A stretch of 37,044 nucleotides of DNA from Planctomycetota bacterium (lineage in GTDB: Bacteria; Planctomycetota; Planctomycetia; Planctomycetales; Planctomycetaceae), in assembly GCA_003669125.1 (NCBI GenBank), contig QWQF01000208.1, positions 1 to 37,044 on the forward strand, written 5' to 3'. Positions 1-8,809 of this stretch are shown in pieces. Each line of letters opens with the position of its first letter. The first letter of the stretch is position 1. The notes under the pieces are model-generated. The model was not told the origin of the DNA. It ran no database searches and worked only from the letters and a program-made list of their open reading frames with translations. Both the position numbers and the translations under genes were made by a program.

Positions 1-1889
1 AACAGCGCATCGTCTACAAAACCGCTATCGGGAAACTGCCGCTGCAACCGCTCGGCCATCGCGGCCGCGAGTTCCAGCTTGTCCATTTCGTAGTAGATCT
101 TCCAAAGCTGGACGTAGGTCTCTTCGAGCAACTTACCGCCGAGCTTCGTCGCCTCAGACATGATCTCGTCGCATAGGTCGAGGGCCTGTTCGTACTTGGC
201 ATCGGCATTTTTCTTGAGGCCGAATTCTTTGTACCGATTACCGATGTTGGTCAACGCGTGAGCCGTCTTGAGTTGCGTCTGCACTCGCAGTTCGCGGTCG
301 GAGATCATCGCCTTCGTGACCCGCACTCCGCCGAGGTTACCTTCAATCGCCTTCGCGTCGAACGTGATCGTCCGAATCTCGACCGTCGTGTTTTTCTCGT
401 CAGCGTAGGTCAGTCGCACGAAGTCACCCGGCAACGCCTGCAAGACATCGTCGGTCGAAACGACTTCCTCAGCCTTTGCCAACGCGACCGTCACACGGAA
501 CACGCCGGAGTGAATCGAATTGTCCTCGACCGGCTTCGCCGCAGGTTGACTCGCTGAGCCGGTTGGCTTCGTCTCGCCCTTCGTTGGCGGCGCGCCGCCC
601 GTCGTATTTGACGGGCCAACGGTATTCGCCGCCGTTGTCTTGGGAGCCTCTGTCGCATCATCGCCGACGGGCTTTCGCTCGAATTGATTCTCAACTTTGG
701 CTTCTGCCAGCGTGACTGCAACTCGATCTACCTTCTTAAACTTCTCGATCTTGGGCTCACCCTCGTCATCGGTCGCGACCGCCTTGCCGGACTTCTTGAG
801 TTCGACCAGTTCATTCTCAATCTCCTCATCGGACTTCGGCCGCACAACTTCAACGGTCGCCTTGATCGTGTCAGCCGCGTCGGTCAGGTCACGATCAGCA
901 TCAATGATCTGCAGGTTGATCGTCTTGCCGAGCACCACGCCACGGAGTGTTTCCTTGAACGCTCCGTCGGTGATCGACAGCAGTCCGTTCCCGACGACCG
1001 TGACTTTGTGCAGCAGCTTACGATTGAATTGCTTGTCGGCCGTTTGCTCATCGATATACGAGACCTCGACCGTGTCGTCCCCTTTCAATTCGAGCGTTCC
1101 GTTGCCGGACTGCGGCTTGCCAAGTTTGGTCAGCACGCTCCCTAGCGCGATCCGCACGTTGCGGCCGACCGAGAAGCAGTCGACGATTTCCTTGTCGCCG
1201 CTGGTCGCGACACACTCGACCTTGATTGACTGCCCCGGTTCGAGAGCGGATAAGTCGGCATCCTCGATCTTCACGAACAACCGTTTACCCGCTTCAAGCT
1301 TCTCGCCCTTGTCGTCGCTGTTGCTCAGCGTCGTGCCGACTTTTTCGAGCGCCTGAATCGCTCGGCTGTAGTGCCCAAGCTGAAAGTGTCCAAGGCCAAT
1401 GTAGTAGTACGCCTCGTTGACCTGCTTACTGACGGGGAACTTCTCGATCACGTCACGCATGACTTGAAAGCACTTGCCGAAGTTGCGAGCTTCGTAAAAA
1501 CAAATCCCCGCCTTGAGTGTGGCCTCGGCCCGTTGCTCCTCATTGCGATTCTCTTCAGCCGCAACTTGCTCGAACTGCGCCCGCGCCTTGTCGTACTGCC
1601 GGTCCCGCTGGAGATAGTACGTCCCCAGTTTCATGTACGCCTCATACCGCACCTTGCTGCGCGGATAGCGTTCAATCACCGACTGCCAAATCTCGACCGC
1701 TTTCGTGACTTCATCGGCCTCATACCGAGCATCCCCGGCCTCGAGTAACTTCTTGGCCGCTCGATCCTCAACAATCGAACCTTTAAGCGCGGAGCCTTCT
1801 TCCTTCTTGGCGGCCTCTTGGCTAACGGCCATGCCGGCCAAACAGAACACTCCACAGCAAATCGCCGCACCAAATCGAGACGCACGCAT
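1..1889 (-). CDS. Exported tetratricopeptide-repeat protein, 3' end beyond the window
   Basis: The frame is open from an ATG at 1889 to the window edge, giving at least 629 residues. It starts with a signal peptide (Arg at 2 and 5, hydrophobic 7-22, Ala/Ser before Gln24). About four TPR-like helix pairs follow at roughly 45-80, 82-115, 122-155 and 158-190, with Tyr/Ala/Gly at the usual positions. Then comes a beta-rich part (about 205-350), a charged then Thr/Pro/Ala-rich linker (390-455), another beta segment, and helical TPR-like sequence from about 530 to the edge. TPR arrays are protein-binding scaffolds, so a periplasmic assembly or binding role is likely, but the partner is unknown. No clear ribosome binding site precedes the ATG. 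An upstream ATG is out of frame. The family is well supported; the function is not. Confidence 0.85.
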   Translation of the reverse strand, partial: MRASRFGAAICCGVFCLAGMAVSQEAAKKEEGSALKGSIVEDRAAKKLLEAGDARYEADEVTKAVEIWQSVIERYPRSKVRYEAYMKLGTYYLQRDRQYDKARAQFEQVAAEENRNEEQRAEATLKAGICFYEARNFGKCFQVMRDVIEKFPVSKQVNEAYYYIGLGHFQLGHYSRAIQALEKVGTTLSNSDDKGEKLEAGKRLFVKIEDADLSALEPGQSIKVECVATSGDKEIVDCFSVGRNVRIALGSVLTKLGKPQSGNGTLELKGDDTVEVSYIDEQTADKQFNRKLLHKVTVVGNGLLSITDGAFKETLRGVVLGKTINLQIIDADRDLTDAADTIKATVEVVRPKSDEEIENELVELKKSGKAVATDDEGEPKIEKFKKVDRVAVTLAEAKVENQFERKPVGDDATEAPKTTAANTVGPSNTTGGAPPTKGETKPTGSASQPAAKPVEDNSIHSGVFRVTVALAKAEEVVSTDDVLQALPGDFVRLTYADEKNTTVEIRTITFDAKAIEGNLGGVRVTKAMISDRELRVQTQLKTAHALTNIGNRYKEFGLKKNADAKYEQALDLCDEIMSEATKLGGKLLEETYVQLWKIYYEMDKLELAAAMAERLQRQFPDSGFVDDAL

Positions 1890-1933
1890 GTGAATAATCC
1901 ATGATTGCGCACGTCCCTGTGCTGCTGTGTGGA

Positions 1934-1953
1934 AGCAAGCATCCGAGCTTGCT
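1934..1953. repeat. Short palindrome, 7-bp stem
   Basis: AGCAAGC and GCTTGCT flank a 6-nt loop. It lies upstream of the TPR gene and has no T-tract, so it does not look like a terminator. It belongs with the other short intergenic palindromes of this window. Confidence 0.5.
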
Positions 1954-2108
1954 GTTCAATCGTGAATTCGCGCCGACCAGTCTGTCCCAGACTCCAAGGT
2001 CGCATTCCCGTGTATCGCTCGCCAGCCCTAGAGACCTAGTCCCACTGGCAGTTTCATCTCACGGGCCGATTGTACCAACGTGTTGTCGATCAGCGACAAG
2101 CTCATCAT

Positions 2109-2145
2109 AAAAACGCCGTGAGGCAGGTTTACACCTGCCTCACGG
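2109..2145 (-). terminator. Rho-independent terminator after the DUF1501 gene
   Basis: A perfect 13-bp inverted repeat (2116-2128 with 2133-2145, 4-nt loop) is followed on the minus strand by CG and five T (2113-2109). It begins 46 bases after the DUF1501 stop codon, so it should end that transcript and insulate the TPR gene. The stem carries the GCAGGT/ACCTGC core also seen in other palindromes here. Confidence 0.8.
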
Positions 2146-2190
2146 ATTTGCCTCGAGTCGATCGAGGTCGTTTCGGTTCGCCGAATTCCG

Positions 2191-3444
2191 TTAGGCGAAC
2201 AGTTCCTTAATCGGAGCACCGTCTTCGACCAATTTGAATGGGCGTTGGAGCGGTGTCATAACTTTCTTGTCCGGATCAATTCCCAGTGCGTGACAGAAGC
2301 TGGCGTGAAGATTCGAGACCTTCACCGGGTTGTCCTTCGGCTCGAAACCGTCTTCGTCCGACGTACCCACGACGGTGCCTCCCTTGATGCCGCCACCGGC
2401 CATGAAGCAGGTGAAGACATTCGGCCAGTGATCGCGACCGGAGTCCTTATTAATCTTCGGCGTACGACCAAATTCGCTGAGCATCACAATCAGCGTCTTC
2501 TTGAGCAGGCCACTGTCGGCCAGGTCCGTGATCAGACTCGCCAGTGCCGGGTCCATGATCTCGCCATGAGCTTCCATCGCGGGGAAGTTGTTCATGTGCG
2601 TGTCGAAGCCGCCACGATTGACTTGCACGAATCGGACGCCAGTCTCGACGAGCTGTTTCGCGACAAGACAGCCGCGCCCGAACGGGGTATCGCCGTAGCG
2701 GTTCAACTGCGAGGTCGGCACCTTATCGAGCTCAAACGCGGCCAGCGCTGGACTGCGCATCAGCGTCAGCGCTTCGTCAATCGAGGTCTGCGTCGATTTC
2801 AATTCCTTGTTCGACGACTTCTCGGCAAACCGACCGTTGAACTTTTCGAGCACTTCGAGTCTTTGATTGCCGCGAGTCGAGGCGATCCCTTCCGGAAACG
2901 ACAGATACGGGTCTTTCTCGCCCGGCCCGCCGATAAAGTACGCCTCGCACTTTTGGCCGAGATAGCTGGCCTTGGGAGCACGACCGCTAATTGTGACGTA
3001 CGACGGGAGGTCACCAAGTTGCTTCTTTTCCGAAGTGACGACCGAGCCAAAACCAGGATGCAACAGGTTGGCAGTTTGGTTGTAGCTGGTCTGCAACTGA
3101 TAAGTGCCCCGGCCGTGATCACCGTTGACGCCGGCGATGGAGCGGACCAACGCACAATGGTGCATAACCTTGGACATCTCTGGGAAGATTTGCGAAATCT
3201 TCAAACCTTCGACGGATGTGTCGATCGCATCAAACTCACCACCAGTCGGTCGACCGGGCTTCGGATCCCACGTGTCGATGTGGGACATGCCGCCGCCGTT
3301 CCAGAAGAAAATGACGTGCTCGGCCGTCGGTGCGTGATCAGTCCCGCCGAAGGCGATCAGGTCGCGCATCGAGAAACCGAGGATCGAGGCCAGCGACGCC
3401 TGCAACACAGCTCGGCGATTCGTTCGGTAATCCAGGCAGCCCAT
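2191..3444 (-). CDS. DUF1501 family protein with twin-arginine-like leader
   Basis: A 417-residue protein of the DUF1501 family, which is very abundant in planctomycetes and has an alkaline-phosphatase/sulfatase-like fold. Visible marks are the early NRR plus hydrophobic segment (9-30), typical of Tat export in this family, HVIFFWNGGGMSHIDTWDPKP-like sequence at 43-63, the NGDHGRG segment near 108-113, and SEFGRTP followed by GRDHWP at 323-341. The start chosen is the ATG at 3444, preceded by AAAGGGA; a longer frame from 3585 has no family-like sequence and overlaps the upstream gene. It lies 98 bases downstream of the DUF1549/DUF1553 gene on the same strand, the usual planctomycete pairing, and is followed by a strong terminator. 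Substrate is unknown. Confidence 0.93.
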   Translation of the reverse strand: MGCLDYRTNRRAVLQASLASILGFSMRDLIAFGGTDHAPTAEHVIFFWNGGGMSHIDTWDPKPGRPTGGEFDAIDTSVEGLKISQIFPEMSKVMHHCALVRSIAGVNGDHGRGTYQLQTSYNQTANLLHPGFGSVVTSEKKQLGDLPSYVTISGRAPKASYLGQKCEAYFIGGPGEKDPYLSFPEGIASTRGNQRLEVLEKFNGRFAEKSSNKELKSTQTSIDEALTLMRSPALAAFELDKVPTSQLNRYGDTPFGRGCLVAKQLVETGVRFVQVNRGGFDTHMNNFPAMEAHGEIMDPALASLITDLADSGLLKKTLIVMLSEFGRTPKINKDSGRDHWPNVFTCFMAGGGIKGGTVVGTSDEDGFEPKDNPVKVSNLHASFCHALGIDPDKKVMTPLQRPFKLVEDGAPIKELFA

Positions 3445-3479
3445 GTCGAGTCCCTTTCTGAAACGGGTAAAGTCGTAGA

Positions 3480-3535
3480 GCAGGTTTTCAATCTGCCGAT
3501 GGGAGAAACAAAACGGGCAGGCGGAAAACCTGCCC
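3480..3535. repeat. Two GCAGGTTTTC-type palindromes between DUF1549/1553 and DUF1501 genes
   Basis: GGGCAGG and CCTGCCC (3515-3535, 7-nt loop) form one hairpin. A second copy, GCAGGTTTTCAATCTGC (3480-3496), lies beside it with one mismatch. The same core recurs at 15278-15294 and, as ACCTGC/GCAGGT, in the terminator at 2116-2145. No T-tract follows, so read-through into DUF1501 is expected. Confidence 0.6.
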
Positions 3536-3542
3536 CACGAGG

Positions 3543-5786
3543 TCATGGCAAGAAACGGAATTCGTTGCAGTTCAGCAGAATCCAACGGAAGTCGGCCATA
3601 CCGTCGAGCGGATCTTTGTCAGCTCCGATGATCGACTTGGCCTCCTTGATCTCATCAGCACTAGGCTCACGAGTGAGAATCTCACGGTAGGCCAATTTGA
3701 TGGCTCCGTCGAGATTCTTTTGCTCGGCGAGGACCACATGCATCGCTTCAAATTCGCCCACACGAGAGGCTTCGTGAGTCAGCAGTCCATTGAGCATCAT
3801 CAACGCTTGCCGCATATTCGGGGCATGGTCACGAGATTCGCCGAGCACTTCGCGATCAGTTTGCCCGAAGACTCGCAGGAAATGCTCGGGGGCAGCGGGC
3901 GAGGACATGCGGAGCGACGAGCCGAATTTTGGATTGTCGTCGAAGGTCGCTTTGACATAACGGTCGATGTAATCGACTCCGCGGCGTTGCGTCTGCATCT
4001 GAGCACGCATGCGTTCGGCTTCGATTTCTTCCTTGGACATAACTCGCATCTCTTCGACTTCAACTTTCGACTCTTCTTTCTTGGCATTGGCCAGGACTTT
4101 GGTAAAGTCGAGCTCAATCCCTTTTTCGAGATCGACTCCCGGAGCCGCCTCGTCCTCATCAGTCTTCGGGCCATTCATGGCCATCTTCTGTTCGAGCTTC
4201 ATCGCCGTCAGAGCCAAACCTTGTCGGCCAGTTCCCGCCTTGACAATCTGCGAGAGCCTCCAAGTGGTCTTCATGTTTTTGCCCGGCGTATGCTTCACGT
4301 CGAACAGATGACCCGCCGTAATGATGCTGTCGTAGAGGGTCTCGCTGAGCATGCGTCGCATCGGCGTCGCGAGGAACGACTTCTCTAGTTCTTGTTGCTC
4401 TTGTTCGGCGAGGCCATAAACATGAGCTCGCTGGTAAACTTGACTGCTGACGATCAGCCGCACCAACGTCTTCAAGTCGTAACCGCTGGCGACAAATTCG
4501 TCGGCAATATAATCCAACGTCTTCGGATGACTGGGTGGATTGTTGTCGCTGAAGTCATCAATCGGATCGACGATTCCGCGTCCCACGAGATCGGCCCACA
4601 CGCGGTTCACCAAGTTTTTGGCAAAAAATCGATTGCGAGGGGACGTCACCAAATTGGCCAGCTCGTTGCGCCAATCACTGGTTGTGTACAGGCCAGCCTG
4701 GATGTTGAGATTCTTGGCATCCTGCTTGGCCTCTTTCGTGACGGAGTCATCCTGCTTTTTGCCTTTGGCTTTCTGCTCGTTCTCAGAAGCGCCCGCCAGC
4801 AGGTCATCGACGTTCGTGGCTTTGACATTGGCCTTCGCAAGCAGTGCGTCCTTCTCGGCTTTTTGCTTCGCACGCAAGGAATTCAAGCGAGCGATATACT
4901 CCGGGGTCTCACCAACAGCCACCGCGTCAAACGGAAAGCTCGGCTTCATCGGCTTTCGCTCATCGGCTTTGGCTTTGCCTTCCGGCGGCCAGAGCACGGT
5001 CGAGCGTTCATTTTCCTTGGCGTAAATCGTGCGAGTGAACTGATTCTCGATCCGCTGAGTTTTCCCAAAGTAGGCTGCGAAACCGTAGAAGTTTTCCTGA
5101 GTCCACACATCAAACGGGTGATCGTGACATTGAGCACATGAGATACGAACCCCCATGAAAACCTGCGACGTGACCCCCGCGAGAACCATCGGATCGGCAT
5201 TCTCACCGAGCACAAACGCCACTTCGGGAGCAGCACCCGCTTTACCGTTGGTCGTGATGAGCCGCCGACTCATTTCATCGTGAGGCATTCCATCCGCGAT
5301 GGCCTGATGAACCCAAGCCAGTGCCGCTCCACCACCATCGGCTTGAGCACGCAGGCGGAACATGTCGGCATAAAAGACTGTCCAGCGATCGACGAACCGG
5401 TCATCGGCAATCAACTGGTCGATGAGCTCATCCCGCTTAATTGGGTTTTTATCCGCCTCGAACGCGATCGCTTCGTCATTGGTAGGGACGCGGCCAACAA
5501 GGTCGCAATACACCCGCCGCAAAAAGGTGAGGTCATTGACGACGGGCATCGCGTCAGCCTTGATGCCACGTTCTTTATTTTCGAGAGCCAAAACTTTGTC
5601 GAGCTCCGTGCCGCTCAGCAGCTTTTTGGCCTGTTCCCGAAATGCCGCTTCGGCTTTGGGATCAACAGGGGCCTTCTCGACTTTTTTCTGAGCCACAGGG
5701 GGCTTTGCCAAAGCGTCAAAAACGCCCAACCCCATGACTCCCAACGACAAACAAACAGTCGCAGCAAGTATTGACCAACGCTTCAC
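3543..5786 (-). CDS. Exported DUF1549/DUF1553 (PSCyt2-PSD1) protein
   Basis: A 747-residue protein. A signal peptide covers residues 1-27. The DUF1549 part (about 75-235) ends in CAQCHDHPFD at 217-226, a CxxCH that could bind heme c, and the DUF1553 part spans about 395-745, with DWRNELANLV and NRVWADLVGRGIVDP as landmarks. Unlike many relatives, there is no separate N-terminal cytochrome c domain (PSCyt1). Two highly charged insertions are present, near 310-380 and 570-620, where Lys and Glu dominate. The start chosen is the GTG at 5786 because AGAGGAG lies 7 bases upstream; a TTG at 5810 is possible but precedes that site. It is paired with the DUF1501 gene downstream. Such pairs are common in planctomycetes; a role in polysaccharide or sulfated-substrate metabolism has been suggested but not proven. 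Confidence 0.93.
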   Translation of the reverse strand: MKRWSILAATVCLSLGVMGLGVFDALAKPPVAQKKVEKAPVDPKAEAAFREQAKKLLSGTELDKVLALENKERGIKADAMPVVNDLTFLRRVYCDLVGRVPTNDEAIAFEADKNPIKRDELIDQLIADDRFVDRWTVFYADMFRLRAQADGGGAALAWVHQAIADGMPHDEMSRRLITTNGKAGAAPEVAFVLGENADPMVLAGVTSQVFMGVRISCAQCHDHPFDVWTQENFYGFAAYFGKTQRIENQFTRTIYAKENERSTVLWPPEGKAKADERKPMKPSFPFDAVAVGETPEYIARLNSLRAKQKAEKDALLAKANVKATNVDDLLAGASENEQKAKGKKQDDSVTKEAKQDAKNLNIQAGLYTTSDWRNELANLVTSPRNRFFAKNLVNRVWADLVGRGIVDPIDDFSDNNPPSHPKTLDYIADEFVASGYDLKTLVRLIVSSQVYQRAHVYGLAEQEQQELEKSFLATPMRRMLSETLYDSIITAGHLFDVKHTPGKNMKTTWRLSQIVKAGTGRQGLALTAMKLEQKMAMNGPKTDEDEAAPGVDLEKGIELDFTKVLANAKKEESKVEVEEMRVMSKEEIEAERMRAQMQTQRRGVDYIDRYVKATFDDNPKFGSSLRMSSPAAPEHFLRVFGQTDREVLGESRDHAPNMRQALMMLNGLLTHEASRVGEFEAMHVVLAEQKNLDGAIKLAYREILTREPSADEIKEAKSIIGADKDPLDGMADFRWILLNCNEFRFLP

Positions 5787-5837
5787 GGTCAGGCTCCTCT
5801 GATGAAACAAACTCCGAGGCTCCGCTAAACCCAGAGC

Positions 5838-5865
5838 AATGTATAAAAGTTCGCTTAAATTTCAA
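5838..5865 (-). promoter_or_regulatory. Possible promoter of the DUF1549/1553-DUF1501 pair
   Basis: On the minus strand TTGAAA (5865-5860) is separated by 16 bases from TACATT (5843-5838), in an AT-rich patch about 50 bases before the chosen GTG start. The match is moderate and planctomycete promoters are poorly defined, so this is tentative. Confidence 0.35.
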
Positions 5866-5910
5866 GACGAGATGTTTTTTTAAACGTCAGGTATTTCCTG
5901 CCAGCCTGCG

Positions 5911-5926
5911 CGTAGCCCAAGCTACG
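5911..5926. repeat. Palindrome that supplies the stop codon of the phosphatase gene
   Basis: CGTAGC and GCTACG flank a 4-nt loop. The TAG in the arm at 5924-5922 is the stop codon of the alkaline phosphatase gene. Confidence 0.6.
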
Positions 5927-7580
5927 GAATCAATCCTTCTGGGCAACTGAGCCACATGTAATGTCCGTGGTCGGCAGTCACGATCACGACTGCCTCATTC
6001 CAGCTGCTGTGCTGCTCAACCCAATCGGTGATGACTCGAAATGCTCGGTCTCCGGAATTGACCGCGCCGATTGAGTTATCGAGGTTGTTGTCATGGTTGG
6101 CCCAATCGACATCGCCGGCCTCGATCATCAGCCAGAACCCTTTCTTGTTTTTGCCGAGCACGGTGAGTGCTGCCGCAGTCATATCGGCCAACGTCGGGTT
6201 TTCGACTAAGTCGGAGCGGGAGTACGACTCCGCCTTGTCGCTGCGCCCAACGGTCGGTCGGAAATCGCCATCGGCGGTTGCGAATGGCAGATGCCCCTTC
6301 AACGTTCCAACTCCAAAAACACCAAGTAGCCGGCGACTGGATGACGCGGCTTTCTCGGCGGCGGCGTGCAGCGATTCTTGGCCGTTCGCGTGGGGAGTCC
6401 GCTCGGCGACAACGTACCGGCCACCGTTTGCCACGTCGATCGTTTGGCGGTCGGCTTCCGTCAACCAGATGTTGCCAGGAACAAAATTCTTTCCTTGGCC
6501 TTGAGTCTTCTTTTCGGGATCACCGGTCTTCTTCGCGGTGTCTCCGAAACCGCCACCAATCAGCACGTCGAGTCCTCGCAGCGGTTTGGTCGGATGCGCA
6601 CTCGACGGCAGGCCGAGCAGATCGCGCGTCAAATCTTGATAGTCATCTCGATCAACATTCTGAGCGTACGAGCAGGCGGGAGTCGCGTGACTGATCGGCA
6701 CGCTCGTGACGGCTCCGACCGCGAAGCCTGCGGCCTGAACCTCATGAGCAATTGGCTGGACGTGGTGGCCGGCGTAATCGACATTGATCGAGTTGTTGTA
6801 GCTTTTCACGCCAGAAGTCATCGCCTGAGCGGTATTGGCCGAGTCGGGATACGGGTGCTCGGCTTTCCCTTTGCCGGAAAATCCGCGACCGGTGAGGTAA
6901 TAGATGTCGTCGCTGGGCGGTGACCACGGGAAGGGCCCGCCTTTCGCAACGTTGTAACCACCGGGATATTTCCCGCCGGGATTGGCAACGGTCTGCGTAT
7001 CGACGTCGGTGTCGGTGCCGTCGTTGTGTGGTGCGACGCACATGAAACCGAACTGCGTCGTGCCGTTCGCCGTGTAGTTTTGGAAATGCGTACCGGTCCC
7101 CCGCCCTTCCGAGTAGCAGACTCGCCGCTCGTTGTAGATCGCGGCCGCGCGAGTCGTCTGCCAGTCCATCCCATCGAAGATCATCAAGATGACGTGCTTC
7201 TTCCCAGCCTTAAACGCGGCGCGCTGCATCGCCGCAAGATCGGTTTGGTCGCAGTATTCGGCGCTGGGATTGAGCGTGTTGGACGGAACGCGGCCGTAGA
7301 TCGCCTTGAGCTTTGCTTCGCTGCGATACGGACTGTTCTTGCCGAGGTAACTGCAAAGGTCGACTCCCTCGCCCGCCCCAAGCGTTCCGAACGTGTAGAT
7401 GGGAATCAGCCGATTGCTGTGCGTTCCCCATTCCTTGTAGTTCTTCGGATCGACGCCCCAATGAGCGACCGGCGATTGCCCGTTCTTGATCGCGGCCGTT
7501 TGCAGATCGCGCAGATGATCGGCGGCCAAGGACGGAGCGGTCGTCAGCAGGCACAGGCAGAGAATCAAAAGCACTCGCAT
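5922..7580 (-). CDS. Secreted alkaline phosphatase, PhoA fold
   Basis: A 552-residue protein with a signal peptide (1-20) that should hydrolyse phosphate monoesters outside the cytoplasm. The PhoA active site can be lined up residue by residue with E. coli PhoA: Asp136 (D51), Asp246-Ser247 (D101 and nucleophile S102, in DSANTAQAMTSGV), Thr300 (T155), Arg311 (R166), Glu487 (E322), Asp492 and His496 (D327, H331), Asp537-His538 (D369, H370). Positions 153 and 328 of E. coli are His298 and Trp493 here, the pair reported for some highly active bacterial enzymes such as the Antarctic strain TAB5 phosphatase. The protein ends 12 residues after TADHGH, so no counterpart of the zinc ligand H412 is visible. 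The start is the ATG at 7580, where the signal peptide begins; the longer frame to 7691 lacks export sequence. The gene is divergent from the beta-propeller gene. Confidence 0.9.
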   Translation of the reverse strand: MRVLLILCLCLLTTAPSLAADHLRDLQTAAIKNGQSPVAHWGVDPKNYKEWGTHSNRLIPIYTFGTLGAGEGVDLCSYLGKNSPYRSEAKLKAIYGRVPSNTLNPSAEYCDQTDLAAMQRAAFKAGKKHVILMIFDGMDWQTTRAAAIYNERRVCYSEGRGTGTHFQNYTANGTTQFGFMCVAPHNDGTDTDVDTQTVANPGGKYPGGYNVAKGGPFPWSPPSDDIYYLTGRGFSGKGKAEHPYPDSANTAQAMTSGVKSYNNSINVDYAGHHVQPIAHEVQAAGFAVGAVTSVPISHATPACSYAQNVDRDDYQDLTRDLLGLPSSAHPTKPLRGLDVLIGGGFGDTAKKTGDPEKKTQGQGKNFVPGNIWLTEADRQTIDVANGGRYVVAERTPHANGQESLHAAAEKAASSSRRLLGVFGVGTLKGHLPFATADGDFRPTVGRSDKAESYSRSDLVENPTLADMTAAALTVLGKNKKGFWLMIEAGDVDWANHDNNLDNSIGAVNSGDRAFRVITDWVEQHSSWNEAVVIVTADHGHYMWLSCPEGLIP

Positions 7581-7820
7581 GAATTCGCTTTCAACAGAGT
7601 CGTCGGACACCAGCACAAGTGGGTCATGCTCGCTCTGATTGATGAACGGAGCAAGTGTCCCGCTTGGCCCAATACCTTGAGCCGTGACCACAATGACCTC
7701 GAATGATCGGCCGGGCCACGTCCCTCCCCAATCCGTGCAGCGAGCGATAGAAAGTCGCTCTGTCGTCGGCTGATGCCGCGAAGTCTGTGTTGTCGGAATT
7801 CGTTCTGCAGGATGTTGCGC

Positions 7821-8765
7821 ATGTTTCGCTGGATCTGTTGCTGGCTGGTCTGTGGCGTTTTCGCGAGTTCATCGGTGCTGGCCGCACAGCGCGTGATCCT
7901 GCAAGGGAACGGCAAGCTGACGATCGTGAAGGCCGATGGCTCCACCGAGTGGGACATGAATTGGGGCGGAATTCACGACATCCATGTCCTCAAGAGCGGG
8001 CGTGTCTTCGTGCAGCAAGGGGCCGCGAAGGTCGCCGAGATCGACCCGACCACGAAGAAAGTCCTCTGGTCGTACGACTCGGCAACTCAGAACGGCAATG
8101 CGGGAACAAAGGTCGAGGTTCACGCTTTCCAACCGCTCGACGAGGGCCGACTGATGATCGCTGAATCGGGCCCGGCGCGGATCATCGAGGTTGATCGCGA
8201 AGGAAAACTCCTGAAAGAAGTGAAGCTGAAGGTCAATCGGCCGCATCCGCACACCGACACGCGACTGGCTCGGAAACTGGCAAGCGGGAACTATCTCGTC
8301 TGCCACGAAGGGGACGGTTTCGTTCGCGAGTACAACGGCAAGTCCGGCGAGATCGCTTGGGAATACGAAGTCCCGATGTTCGGCAAAGAACCGAAAGGTG
8401 GACACGGCCCCGAGGCCTTCGGTAACAAGTGCTTCGCCGCCGTGCGACTGCCGAACGGCCACACGTTGGTCACGACCGGCAACGGACACAGCATCCTCGA
8501 AGTCACGGCCGACAAACAAATCGTTTGGAAGGTCGAACAGAACGATCTCCCCGGCGTCACTCTCGCTTGGGTCACGACGCTGGAGGTTCTGCCGAACGGC
8601 AACTACCTGATCGGCAACTGTCACGCTGGCCCGCACCAGCCGTTGCTGATTGAATTGAATCCCAAGACGAAAGCTGTCGTCTGGAAGTTTGAACGTCACG
8701 CGACCTTCGGCAACGATGTGTCGAACTCACAAGTGCTCGATCCCGGTGGGACGAGCCTCCGCTGA
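7821..8765 (+). CDS. Exported PQQ-like beta-propeller protein
   Basis: A 314-residue protein with a signal peptide (MFRW then hydrophobic to AAQ at about 22). Several blades of about 40-45 residues repeat a pattern of small residue, G, then W or V at strand ends, for example GKLTIVKADGSTEWDM, AEIDPTTKKVLWSYD, REYNGKSGEIAWEYE, LEVTADKQIVWKVE and IELNPKTKAVVWKFE. This pattern is that of PQQ-like propellers, although cofactor binding cannot be read from it. Conserved HPHTDTR and GHGPEAFGNK segments may form the active or ligand face. The ATG at 7821 has AGGA 8 bases upstream; ATG 7812 and a frame extending to 7773 are alternatives. The ThuA-like gene follows after 44 bases, probably in the same transcript. 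The ligand is unknown. Confidence 0.82.
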   Translation: MFRWICCWLVCGVFASSSVLAAQRVILQGNGKLTIVKADGSTEWDMNWGGIHDIHVLKSGRVFVQQGAAKVAEIDPTTKKVLWSYDSATQNGNAGTKVEVHAFQPLDEGRLMIAESGPARIIEVDREGKLLKEVKLKVNRPHPHTDTRLARKLASGNYLVCHEGDGFVREYNGKSGEIAWEYEVPMFGKEPKGGHGPEAFGNKCFAAVRLPNGHTLVTTGNGHSILEVTADKQIVWKVEQNDLPGVTLAWVTTLEVLPNGNYLIGNCHAGPHQPLLIELNPKTKAVVWKFERHATFGNDVSNSQVLDPGGTSLR

Positions 8766-8809
8766 CCAAGCCCATCACCACCTGTTTTCTTCAGCCTCCG
8801 AGGACCAAC

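Larger units (their letters stand above)
1890..2190. other. Intergenic stretch between the TPR and DUF1501 genes
   Basis: This 301-base gap holds no credible gene. It contains a short palindrome (1934-1953) and the terminator of the upstream DUF1501 gene (2109-2145). The promoter of the TPR gene must lie between about 1900 and 2105 if that gene is transcribed independently, but no convincing -35/-10 pair was found. Confidence 0.6.

Noticed and set aside
2245..3690. A 481-residue plus-strand frame.
   Set aside because: It is antisense to the DUF1501 gene, whose family motifs are certain. The frame has no family-like sequence.
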